Positions 55,597 to 63,453 of a DNA stretch of 64,000 nt are shown piece by piece. The position numbers and the translations under genes are program-made. The stretch comes from Immundisolibacterales bacterium (GTDB lineage: Bacteria > Pseudomonadota > Gammaproteobacteria > HK1), in contig JAPOPW010000055.1 of assembly GCA_026712715.1 (NCBI GenBank), forward strand, positions 25,384 to 89,383. The letters are read 5' to 3'. The notes beneath the pieces are model-generated. The model ran no database searches. It worked only from the letters and a program-made list of their open reading frames with translations, and was not told the origin of the DNA. Position 1 is the stretch's first letter; every line of letters begins with the position of its first letter.

Positions 55597-55676
55597 CGGA
55601 CCGGCAATAGCGAAGCGCGCCGCTCGAGGCGCGCCACCACGTCCGCGTCAAGCCGCCGCACATTGATCGTTGCCAT
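55587..55676 (-). pseudogene. Ribbon-helix-helix antitoxin fragment (FitA type)
   Basis: Starts MATINVRRLDADVVARLERR, the N-terminal DNA-binding half of FitA-like antitoxins, then runs out of homology and stops after 29 codons, meeting the luciferase-like fragment. No cognate PIN toxin gene is present nearby. Confidence 0.6.
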
Positions 55677-55766
55677 CGGCGAGGAGTACGCGCCTGCCAA
55701 CGCCGCCCGAGTGAGGCAGATGCTGCGGATGGTCACCAAGGGCAAATCCGAACCGGGAGGCGGTTG

Positions 55767-56549
55767 ATGGCTCAATTTCCGAACGTCCTCATCGAGACGC
55801 GCGGGCTCGTGCGCATCGTCACGATCAACCGGCCCCGGGTTCGAAACGCCGTGGACCCGTCGACCGCCAATGACCTGCGAGAGGCGTTCCTCGCCTTCGC
55901 CGACGACGACTCCGTGGACGTCGCGGTCTTCACCGGAGCGAAGGGCGCGTTCTGCGCAGGCTACGACTTGAAGGCCCTGTCAGCCGCGAGGGGCGCAATC
56001 TCCTTTGACCCCGAAGGCGTCGGCCCGATGGGCCCGTCGCGCCTGCTCCTCGACAAGCCGGTCATCGCGGCGGTCGAAGGGCCGGCTGTCGCCGGCGGTC
56101 TCGAACTTGCGCTGTGGTGCGATCTGCGCATCGCCGCGGAGGACGCCGTCTTCGGCGTCTATTGCCGGCGCTGGGGGGTGCCGCTCATCGACGGCGGAAC
56201 GGTGCGCCTTCCGCGCCTCGTCGGTCACAGCCGTGCCATGGACATGATCCTGACCGGCCGTCCGGTGCGCGGCCCGGAAGCCCTCGAGTTCGGACTTGCC
56301 AACCGGCTGGTGCCGAAGGGCACCGCGCTCGAAGCCGCCGTTGCGCTGGCTGAAGAGCTCACCCGCTTCCCGCAGCTTTGCATGCGGACCGACCGCATGA
56401 GCGCCATTCGGCAATGGGGCATGCCGCTCGAGGAGGCGCTCCGCCATGAAGGCCGGGCGGGCGTTGCGCCGCTCGAACGCGAAGCGGTGGACGGTGCCAC
56501 GCGCTTTGCCGGGGGCAAGGGCCGGGCCGGCGCTTACGATGACACTTGA
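55767..56549 (+). CDS. Enoyl-CoA hydratase/isomerase family protein
   Basis: 260 residues from the ATG at 55767 with GGGAGG upstream. Crotonase landmarks are TINRPRVRNAVDPSTANDL, the oxyanion-hole strand AFCAGYDLKALSA and PVIAAVEGPAVAGGLELALW. The loop following (FGVYCRRWGVPLIDGGTVRL) has Gly/Pro where hydratases usually carry Glu, so hydratase, isomerase or hydrolase cannot be chosen. A diverged fragment of a related gene occurs at 60856. Confidence 0.88.
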   Translation: MAQFPNVLIETRGLVRIVTINRPRVRNAVDPSTANDLREAFLAFADDDSVDVAVFTGAKGAFCAGYDLKALSAARGAISFDPEGVGPMGPSRLLLDKPVIAAVEGPAVAGGLELALWCDLRIAAEDAVFGVYCRRWGVPLIDGGTVRLPRLVGHSRAMDMILTGRPVRGPEALEFGLANRLVPKGTALEAAVALAEELTRFPQLCMRTDRMSAIRQWGMPLEEALRHEGRAGVAPLEREAVDGATRFAGGKGRAGAYDDT

Positions 56550-56679
56550 ACTCGCTGAAGCGGGTGCCGGCTCGTTCGGTGGATGAGGAGTGGGACAAGA
56601 CCCTCGGCTGGTTCGAGGGGCGCTGCGCGTGCACGGGCGAGGAGCTCGCTCAAGGGTGGAAAGCCAGGCAGAACCCCGT

Positions 56680-57243
56680 TCAGTGCTCGTCCTGCCCATG
56701 CGCCCGGTGAGCCGCACTGCCCCGATGGGCGTGGTACCCCCGGAGCGCGGCGTATCGCGCGAGCTGCGCCTCGGTCAGGAGCCCCGGCGTGCCGAGGTGG
56801 GCCGAGAGGTGAATGAACCGAAGGTTCGCTCGACTTTCCGCGATTTCCGCGAGCATCGCCTCCAGGCTCTCCTGCGTGACCTCGTCGGCCCGGAACGCTT
56901 CCTCGAGGGCCTGCTCCGCCGCGACGAAGCGCTCGCCTTGCGCGATGGCCGCCTCGCGCATGCGCTCGTAGATCCCGGCGACGGCCTCCACCTGCTCGGG
57001 CGTGAGCGGGATCCGGTCCTTGAGCTCGAGGAGGTGCAGGGGGCCGGGCAGGCCGTTGAGCTCCGCCGCCTTGGCGAGCCCCCAGCCGCCGCCTCGTCTC
57101 AACTCCGCGATGTCGTCCGGCGAAAGGCTCTTTACCGGACGCGTCTCTTCGCCCGCATAGGGCGATGGTCCGGCTCCCCCGGCGTAGCCTGACAGGGCGA
57201 CGAAGAGCGAGGCCAATGGGAGGATGATGGATACGCGGGTCAT
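56680..57243 (-). CDS. Spy/CpxP-like periplasmic metal-stress protein
   Basis: 187 residues from the ATG at 57243 with GGAGAG upstream. A signal peptide (about 1-24) is followed by an all-helical domain with two LTxxQ motifs, LTPEQVEAVAGIYERM and LTEAQLARYAALRGY, typical of Spy/CpxP/CnrX-type proteins. The His-rich tail (YHAHRGSAAHRAHGQ) may bind metal. It is divergently transcribed from a Crp-like regulator. Confidence 0.8.
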   Translation of the reverse strand: MTRVSIILPLASLFVALSGYAGGAGPSPYAGEETRPVKSLSPDDIAELRRGGGWGLAKAAELNGLPGPLHLLELKDRIPLTPEQVEAVAGIYERMREAAIAQGERFVAAEQALEEAFRADEVTQESLEAMLAEIAESRANLRFIHLSAHLGTPGLLTEAQLARYAALRGYHAHRGSAAHRAHGQDEH

Positions 57244-57317
57244 GTGCACTCTCCGGGTTCTGTCCCGGTGCATCGTGCATGGACATGAACCCTTGGAACA
57301 TGATAGCTGTCAGGTCC

Positions 57318-57863
57318 ATGTCCCTATTCGACCAACTGCATCCTCTCACCCCGTCCGAGAGGGAGTTCACGTCCGGTGCGCACCTCTTCCGCCGCGGCGA
57401 CGAGGTCTCGGTGCTCCATCTCGTGGTGGCGGGTGAAGCGCACCTCGTCCGTCACCGCGCCGACGGAGGGACGCTCGTGCTGCAACGGGCTCTTGCGGAC
57501 ATGGTCCTCGCCGAGGCTTCCGTGTTTTCGAAGCATTACCACTGCGACTGCGTGGCCGTCGTCCCGACGCGCACCCTCGCCGTCGCGAGATCGGCCGTGC
57601 GTACGCTTCTCGCCGTGGACCCCGGATTCGCCGAGGCCTGGGCGCTCCACCTTGCGCACGAACTTCAGGCGACGCGCCTTCGGGCGGAGATCCTCTCCCT
57701 TCGAACCGTCGCGGAGCGCCTGGACGCGTGGATGGCCTGGAACGGGGACGGCGTTCCTCCGCGGGGCACCCGCAGGGCGGTCGCGAGCGAGATCGGGACG
57801 AGCCCCGAGGCGCTGTACCGGGAACTCGCCAGGCGCGGCGAGGCACAATCCCCGACCCGATGA
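57318..57863 (+). CDS. Crp/Fnr-family transcriptional regulator
   Basis: 181 residues from the ATG at 57318 (longer in-frame starts at 57300 and 57279 are possible). A cyclic-nucleotide-type beta roll (VLHLVVAGEAHLVRHRADGG) is followed by the dimer helix and a short C-terminal winged helix (RRAVASEIGTSPEALYRELA). Ligand cysteines of Fnr are absent. The stop overlaps the ATG of the multicopper oxidase (ATGA), so it probably controls this operon, and perhaps the divergent Spy-like gene, in response to metal or redox stress. Confidence 0.85.
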   Translation: MSLFDQLHPLTPSEREFTSGAHLFRRGDEVSVLHLVVAGEAHLVRHRADGGTLVLQRALADMVLAEASVFSKHYHCDCVAVVPTRTLAVARSAVRTLLAVDPGFAEAWALHLAHELQATRLRAEILSLRTVAERLDAWMAWNGDGVPPRGTRRAVASEIGTSPEALYRELARRGEAQSPTR

Positions 57864-59296
57864 CGTCCGAGTCTGCTTCGATGGAGGTGCAAAGCGTGTC
57901 CGTTTCCAGGCGTGAACTTCTGACCGGTGCCGCCGCGCTCGCGGTCCTCGGACGGGCGGGGGGCTGGGCGCCTGCAGCGCACGGCGCCGCCGGTGATGGC
58001 GAACTGCTCCGTGCGCGGCCGGGCACTGCGCGTCTTGTGCCTCCGGGTTACCCCGAGACGCCCATCTGGGGCTACGAGGGGCAGGTTCCGGGACCCGCCG
58101 TCCGTCTCCGGCAGGGGGAGCGGGTGAGGCGCAGGTTCGCGAACGAGCTCCCCGAAGCATCCACCGTGCACTGGCACGGGATCCGGCTCGCGAACGCGAT
58201 GGACGGAGCTCCGGGCGTCACCCAGGATGCGGTGCCGCCCGGCGCCGAGTTCCTCTACGACTTCGTGGCGCCCGATGCGGGGACCTTCTGGTACCACCCC
58301 CACGAGCGCGCCTTCGAGCAGATGGCGCGCGGGCTCTACGGCGCGCTCGTCGTCGAGGAACCGGATCCGCCGCAGGTCGACCGCGACCAGGTGCTCCTCC
58401 TCGATGACTGGCGTCTCACGGAGCAGGCCCGGATCCACGAGGAGAGCTTCGGCGCACTCGGGGACTGGTCCCACGCAGGGCGGACGGGGAACTGGATCAC
58501 CGTCAATGGCGACGGCGCCTGGACCCGGACCGTCGCCCACCATGAGCGACTTCGTCTTCGACTCGTCAACGTCGCGAACGCAAGGATCTTCTCGATCGAC
58601 ACGAGGGGCCTCGACGGCTGGCTCGTGGCGCTCGACGGCCAGCCCCTTGCGAAGCTCGAGCCCCCCGCACCCCTCGTCCTCGCACCGGGGCAGCGGGCGG
58701 ATCTGGTCGTCGACGTGGTCGCGGGCGAGGGAGAGAAGGGGCTCCTCTTTTCGCGTGAACGAGAAGGGACTTTCATTCTCGCCACGTTCGCAGTCTCGGG
58801 TGTCGCCCGGGCGACGAGGCTTCCCGTACCGTCACCTCTTCCCGCGAATCCGGTGACTCCCCTCGGGGAGCTCGGGCGAGCACGGCACGCGACCCTTCGC
58901 ATGGAGGGCGGCGCCATGGGGCGGCTCCGCCAGGCGGTTCTGGACGGCACGACGATGCCCATGCGCGATCTCGCGGCAAGGGGCAAGGTGTGGGCGATGA
59001 ACGGGCTCGCGCAGATGCCCCAGGAGCCGCTCTTCGCCGCCCGCCGGGGCGAGACCGTCCTCCTCACGATGATCAACGATTCGGCGTGGCCGCACGGGAT
59101 GCACCTGCATGGGCATCACTTCCGGCCTCTCAGCCCGAGCGGTGAGCCGGGCCCGCTTCGCGACACGGTGCTCACGGACCCGGACGAGACGCTGCGGATC
59201 GCGTTCGTCGCGGACAATCCGGGCGACTGGCTCCTTCATTGCCACATGCTCGAGCATTCGGTCGCGGGGATGCTGACCTGGTTCCGGGTCGCCTGA
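57860..59296 (+). CDS. Tat-exported multicopper oxidase
   Basis: 478 residues. A twin-arginine signal SRRELLTGAAALAVLG begins at residue 16. Copper sites are all present: HWHG (104-107), WYHPH (144-148), HGMHLHGHHF and HCHMLEH near the C-terminus, which contains the type 1 Cys and ligands. It has three cupredoxin domains of CueO/PcoA-like arrangement, though without a methionine-rich insert. It oxidises Cu(I) or organic substrates with O2 in the periplasm. Confidence 0.92.
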   Translation: MTSESASMEVQSVSVSRRELLTGAAALAVLGRAGGWAPAAHGAAGDGELLRARPGTARLVPPGYPETPIWGYEGQVPGPAVRLRQGERVRRRFANELPEASTVHWHGIRLANAMDGAPGVTQDAVPPGAEFLYDFVAPDAGTFWYHPHERAFEQMARGLYGALVVEEPDPPQVDRDQVLLLDDWRLTEQARIHEESFGALGDWSHAGRTGNWITVNGDGAWTRTVAHHERLRLRLVNVANARIFSIDTRGLDGWLVALDGQPLAKLEPPAPLVLAPGQRADLVVDVVAGEGEKGLLFSREREGTFILATFAVSGVARATRLPVPSPLPANPVTPLGELGRARHATLRMEGGAMGRLRQAVLDGTTMPMRDLAARGKVWAMNGLAQMPQEPLFAARRGETVLLTMINDSAWPHGMHLHGHHFRPLSPSGEPGPLRDTVLTDPDETLRIAFVADNPGDWLLHCHMLEHSVAGMLTWFRVA

Positions 59297-59414
59297 TCGC
59301 CTGCCCCAGGAAGTTTCCGGGTGTGATCGGGTTCTCTCGCGGGCGCGGATCATTTCAGCCGCCCTTTCGCAGGCATCCATCGCTGGTCTGAACCGGCGGA
59401 CAGGGCACGGTCGC

Positions 59415-59588
59415 TTAGGAACAGAACACGCAGCAGTCGCCCGGTTTGGGCTTCAACAGCTCGCCGCAATGACTGCAGGCGTAGAACCGCTGGCAGGCGT
59501 CGGTTGGCATCGTCTCGGTCCTCGAGTGACCGCACGCCGGGCAGGTGATGGTGCTCTAGAGCAGGACCGCTGCCGGTTCGGCGTCCAT
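59415..59588 (-). pseudogene. GDCCVFC zinc-ribbon small protein, interrupted by an amber codon
   Basis: Frame read on the minus strand from an ATG at 59588 with GAGGAGG six bases upstream. It encodes ten residues, then TAG (59558-59556), then STITCPACGHSRTETMPTDA, a second CxxC pair (CSHC) and a GDCCVFCS end before TAA. The conserved pattern, two CxxC knuckles and GDCCVFC, is that of a small redox/metal-binding family found near mercury and copper genes. Relatives, as I recall them, have Glu where the TAG stands, so one G-to-T change would explain the interruption. It could be a pseudogene or decoded by suppression. Confidence 0.72.
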
Positions 59589-59622
59589 CACGTTCCTCCT
59601 CGGGAGATTCGCGCGGGAGGGA

Positions 59623-60756
59623 TCAGGAAGACGACGAGGGAGCCTGCAACGGCCTGCCGCGGCGCGTGCCCGCGAGCTTGGGCTCAGCCATCCGATTGCC
59701 GACCACCGTCGGGACCCCGTCCGCGGCGGCAAGTGCACTCCTGACGCGCTCCCAGTCGACCGGAGGCGGACCGGTTCGGCCCGGCGTCGCCTCGATGATC
59801 GCCCGCACCGCATCGGTCATGCTCGGGCGGGCCTCGTCCGCCGGGGCGCCGGGATTGGGGTGGACCTCCAGGTACAGCTCTTCGCCGAGCCATCCGGCCT
59901 TGACGCGCTGGTCCACGATGGCGACCGGTGTTCCCGGGGTGACCAGGTCGTACAGCTCGACGATGTCCTCGGGATAAAGGCGAACGCACCCGAAGCTCAC
60001 CCGCATGCCGATGCTGTAGGGGCGGTTCGTGCCGTGGATGAGGTACGTCGGAAACCCGAGGTAGAGCGCATGCGACCCAAGGGGGTTGTCCGGTCCGGGT
60101 CTGACCACCCGCGGGAGAATCTCGCCCCGTGCCGCGTACTCCTCACGGATCGTATCGGTCGGGATCCACACGGGTCCCACCTTCTTCTTCACGACGGTCG
60201 TCCTCCCGAGCGGCGTCTCGTACTCGAGCCGCCCGATGCTGACGGGCCACGTACGCACTGTCGTTGCGTCTTTCGCGAAGTAGTAAAGCCGCATCTCGGG
60301 AACGTTGATGACCACCCCCCGGTGCGGGGACGAGGGAAGCACGTACCGGGAGGGCAGGCGGATGGGGGTGCCCTTGCCGGGGAGCCAGAGGTCGACGCCC
60401 GGGTTCGCAAGCTTCATCTCCTCGAGCCCCATGCCGAAGCGCCTCGCGACATCGAGCACGGTGTCGTCGAAGCGCGCCTGGTAGACCTCGATACCGCCCA
60501 CGACCGACATGTTCGGATCCCACCGCATCTCGCCGGTATCGGCGGCGGCGACCGGGAAGGCCGTCGCAACGAAGGCGGCAGCGAACCACCCGCGTACCCA
60601 CCGGTGCACCGTGCGACCCCGAGGGCCGCGATTGCGTGCCCTACCCGTACCGGAGGTAGTCGGTTCGGATGCGCATACCGGACCTCCACCGCAAGGGGTG
60701 CTTGGCAGCCGAGGGACCTCTCGAGCGGCGACGATGTGTCGCAAGAGTTCGTTCAT
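59623..60756 (-). CDS. L,D-transpeptidase (YkuD/ErfK family)
   Basis: 377 residues from an ATG at 60756 with AGGA upstream; a GTG at 60609 would place a signal peptide (FAAAFVATAFPVAAADT) at the very N-terminus and may be the true start. A LysM-like segment (TVLDVARRFGMGLEEMKLAN) precedes the YkuD domain. The catalytic motif is HGTNRPYSIGMRVSFGCVRL, with the active-site Cys. It crosslinks peptidoglycan or attaches envelope proteins in the periplasm. Confidence 0.9.
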   Translation of the reverse strand: MNELLRHIVAAREVPRLPSTPCGGGPVCASEPTTSGTGRARNRGPRGRTVHRWVRGWFAAAFVATAFPVAAADTGEMRWDPNMSVVGGIEVYQARFDDTVLDVARRFGMGLEEMKLANPGVDLWLPGKGTPIRLPSRYVLPSSPHRGVVINVPEMRLYYFAKDATTVRTWPVSIGRLEYETPLGRTTVVKKKVGPVWIPTDTIREEYAARGEILPRVVRPGPDNPLGSHALYLGFPTYLIHGTNRPYSIGMRVSFGCVRLYPEDIVELYDLVTPGTPVAIVDQRVKAGWLGEELYLEVHPNPGAPADEARPSMTDAVRAIIEATPGRTGPPPVDWERVRSALAAADGVPTVVGNRMAEPKLAGTRRGRPLQAPSSSS

Positions 60757-60855
60757 CTCTGATTCCTGGCGCTCGTTGGCGCCGCAAGACGCGAATGTAG
60801 CGCAGAACCACGGGCCACCGAATGACCCCTGTGCGCGTGGACATTACAGAGCTTG

Positions 60856-61011
60856 ACATTTCCGCTCGATGACGGCGGGACCGTGCGCTTGCCCGGGCCG
60901 GTGGGTGAAGGTCGCGCGATGGGTCTCATCCTTGCCGGTCGCCGGGTGGACGCCGACGAGGCGCTGTGCATCGGGCATTGCGAGCATGTCGTCCCCGAGG
61001 GAGAAGCACGC
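60856..61011 (+). pseudogene. Enoyl-CoA hydratase fragment
   Basis: About 50 codons reading DDGGTVRLPGPVGEGRAMGL and then VVPEGEAR, aligned with residues about 140-190 of crotonases including the intact one at 55767 (DGGTVRLPRLVGHSRAMDM). It has no start or stop of its own. Divergence is too high for a recent copy of that gene; it is a remnant of a second paralog. Confidence 0.6.
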
Positions 61012-61180
61012 ACGAATTGCGCCGATCGCGCGGCCTTGTTCGCCTTCTCCTCACCCCGTACCATCGCCACGCACATGCGCCCTCCCGGCGCCTCTTCCAC
61101 CTGCCGAGCGAATTGGAGCGAGCTTTGCCTGCCTCGTGTTCGCCGTCTTTCATGCAAGGACCCTCGCAGGTCCGGCACGC

Positions 61181-61711
61181 ATGAGAGATCCGTTCGCCAA
61201 CCCGCTCGTCGTGTCTGCCGTGGTGGCAGGCCTTCTCTTCTTCGGACTCCATCGAGGTCCAGCCGAAGCTGCATCCCCCTCGATGGAAGAGCCCCTTCCG
61301 CAGTTCGTCCTGCCAGAGGTTGGCGACCCCAATCGCGAGCTTCGTTCGGAGGAACTCAAGGGGGCGCCCGCCCTTCTCAATGTCTGGGCGAGCTGGTGCC
61401 CCCCGTGCCTGGCAGAGCTCCCGCTGCTCATCTCGGTCACGGACGAGGTTCGGATCTACGGCCTCAACTACAAGGACAAGCGGGACGATGCGATCGAGTG
61501 GCTCGCGCGAAACGGCAACCCCTTCATCAAGAGCGGTCACGACCCGGAGGGCAAGGTCGCTCGCCAGTTCGGCATCCATGGCGTGCCGGAGACGTTCGTC
61601 ATCGACCGCAGCGGGCGCATCGTGCACAGGCACACCGGACCCATCTCGGTCAGGGAATGGGCACACGTGTTCCGGCCATTGATCCAGCGCCTCCACGAAG
61701 AGCCGGAATGA
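61181..61711 (+). CDS. TlpA/CcmG-like thioredoxin-fold protein
   Basis: 176 residues from an ATG at 61181. One N-terminal TM anchor (about 9-24), then a thioredoxin fold with WASWCPPC (C73, C76) and the cis-proline loop GVPETFVID, typical of CcmG/DsbE used for cytochrome c maturation. The cytochrome c gene follows 106 bp later. No other ccm genes are in the window, so a general disulfide-reductase role for the metal island is equally possible. Confidence 0.88.
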   Translation: MRDPFANPLVVSAVVAGLLFFGLHRGPAEAASPSMEEPLPQFVLPEVGDPNRELRSEELKGAPALLNVWASWCPPCLAELPLLISVTDEVRIYGLNYKDKRDDAIEWLARNGNPFIKSGHDPEGKVARQFGIHGVPETFVIDRSGRIVHRHTGPISVREWAHVFRPLIQRLHEEPE

Positions 61712-61817
61712 CGGGTCGCGGATCACGGAGCGAGGTGCGCGCCGGCCTTGCAGCTCCTTGGAGGCGGATTGCGCGAGCCATGCGGCGCAGCGAGCCGAGT
61801 GCAGCAGGCATCCTCGC

Positions 61818-62282
61818 ATGAGCCGCTCCCGGCCTCGCAGAAAGAAGACGTCGGGGGCGAGCGCGCGGCAACGTCCGGCGCGCCGCGCGCGGCCCACGTG
61901 GACCATCCCGTTCCTTGCGGTGCTCGTCGTGGGGCTGCTCGGCAGCGGCGCATGGTGGATCTACCGCGTGACCGCCGACGCGGTCGTCATCCCCGAGTTC
62001 TCGGCCAGAGCGAAGGCGGGCGCGCGCCTCTTTGCCGCCAACTGCTCCGTTTGCCACGGCGGGGATGCGACCGGGACGGACCAGGGACCGCCGCTCCTTC
62101 ACAAGGTCTATGAGCCAGGGCATCATCCGGACGCCCTGTTCCAGCGCGCGGTCAAGCAAGGAGTGCTGAGCCATCACTGGCCCTTCGGGAACATGCCCCC
62201 GGTACCGGGGCTCACGAAAAAGGACGTTGCGAAGATCATCGCCTTCGTGCGCGAGCTCCAGCGTGCCAACGCGATCTACTGA
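61818..62282 (+). CDS. Membrane-anchored class I cytochrome c
   Basis: 154 residues from an ATG at 61818 (upstream in-frame ATG at 61758 is less likely). A basic N-terminus, a TM (about 28-49), then heme-binding CSVCH at 76-80 and the distal Met ligand M126 in FGNMPPVPGLT. A monoheme electron carrier facing the periplasm, perhaps for the multicopper oxidase. Confidence 0.88.
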   Translation: MSRSRPRRKKTSGASARQRPARRARPTWTIPFLAVLVVGLLGSGAWWIYRVTADAVVIPEFSARAKAGARLFAANCSVCHGGDATGTDQGPPLLHKVYEPGHHPDALFQRAVKQGVLSHHWPFGNMPPVPGLTKKDVAKIIAFVRELQRANAIY

Positions 62283-62408
62283 ATCCGCCGGAGAAGTCCT
62301 CCCGCTCGACCGACTGCGGGTACGGGTAGCCCTTGCTGTCGTACGTGGAGCAGCAGTGCTCAGGCGCCGCCGTGAGACCTCGCCAGGTCTCGGCCGACGC
62401 CGGGCCGA

Positions 62409-62473
62409 CCAGGTCGCAACGAGGTTCTCGTTCATGTAGTCCGGAAAGTACGCCGGGTCGTCGGAGTTGACGG
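62409..62473 (-). repeat. Near-identical copy of part of the deaminase gene
   Basis: These 65 bases match 54271-54335 in the intact deaminase gene at 62 of 65 positions, same strand, covering the NSDDPAYF region. The flanks are unrelated. It is either a recent short duplication or a relic of a second, nearly identical gene. Confidence 0.85.
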
Positions 62474-62814
62474 CTGTCCTCGTAGCGCGCGAGCACGTTG
62501 AATCCTTCGCTCGCCCCGTGCCGCGGTCGCGATGCCCGGAAGGCTGCGTTGTCGCCTGGACCGAAGAACCGCTCGGAGAATGACGCGTGTCGGCGAGGTT
62601 CAACCCCCGGAACCGGCTCGAATGAGCAGCGTCCGCGCTGCATGAGCCGGCAACGAGGAGTGTCCGATAGCCAAGCTCATCTTCCCTCGCCGCCCCGACG
62701 AACGGATCTCCCACGACAGCCGTCCATCCGACGCCACGAAGGCACGGTACGACCGGTTCGAATGCGCGTTCCGGTCGGTCGTGCGTCCTTGCGCCGCCCG
62801 CGCACTCAGGGCAC

Positions 62815-63216
62815 GTGCTCGTTTCGGCGCTCGGCGCGTTGTCCGCCGCCGCAGGCAATGCACATGGCCAGCCGACCCTGCCCATCGCGGCGCAGCAGGA
62901 GAGCTACGCCTTCGGGAACGACAGTCTCGTTTTCACCGTCACGCGCACCGCAACGGTTGAAGGCGAGATCAGCGATTCCGTGACCCTGGTCCAGCACGAA
63001 TCATTCCCGAGTCCGGGTCTTCTCCGATGGAACACCACCTTGGCGGCGCATGATGGGAACACGGAAACGGAGGAATCATCGCGGACCGGGCCTGAGCGGG
63101 AGCGACCCTGACCGGCATCCATCCCTGGGAGGGACTGCGCTCTCGGAACGGGTGGACGCCTGGGGCGCGGTCGGCAACGTCACGGGCGAGCTCGAGGTCA
63201 CACCGAGGAAGCCGGG
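62815..63216 (+). pseudogene. Calx-beta-like adhesin repeat remnant
   Basis: The frame from a GTG at 62815 reads an SYAFGNDSLVFTVTRTATVE segment and then DSVTLVQHESF, like the beta strands of Calx-beta or Ig-like surface repeats. From about 63140 the repeat appears to resume in the +1 frame (ERVDAWGAVGNVTGELEVTP). A frameshifted relic of a large repeat adhesin is likely. Confidence 0.35.
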
Positions 63217-63453
63217 GACGGGCGAGGACGCGGGCACCGTAGCGCAGTTGGAGACGGTGGCTCCACCGACCGGAGCCCTAAGCCAACCCGGACCATCTCA
63301 GCTCGCGGCCGCGACCGAACCGGCCTTGAGCCCTGCCAGATCGGTCGGCCGGGGATCCACAACCACCCTTTAGGAGGGACCCCCAACTCCGGTCTCCGAG
63401 AGAGATTCACTCCCATCGGCTATCGTTCACCTCAGTGCCGGTGACGACCGCCC

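Larger units (their letters stand above)
62283..63453. other. Non-coding stretch of gene debris
   Basis: No intact gene is seen in this 1.17 kb. It contains a short minus-strand segment reading YDSKGYPYPQSVEREDFSGG (about 62290-62350) of unknown origin, the deaminase fragment at 62409, and an adhesin-like remnant at 62815, each listed separately where supported. Confidence 0.6.

Noticed and set aside
59350..59535. A 61-codon minus-strand ORF at the zinc-ribbon locus
   Set aside because: It is a different frame of the same DNA; the GDCCVFC frame carries the CxxC pairs and ribosome site.
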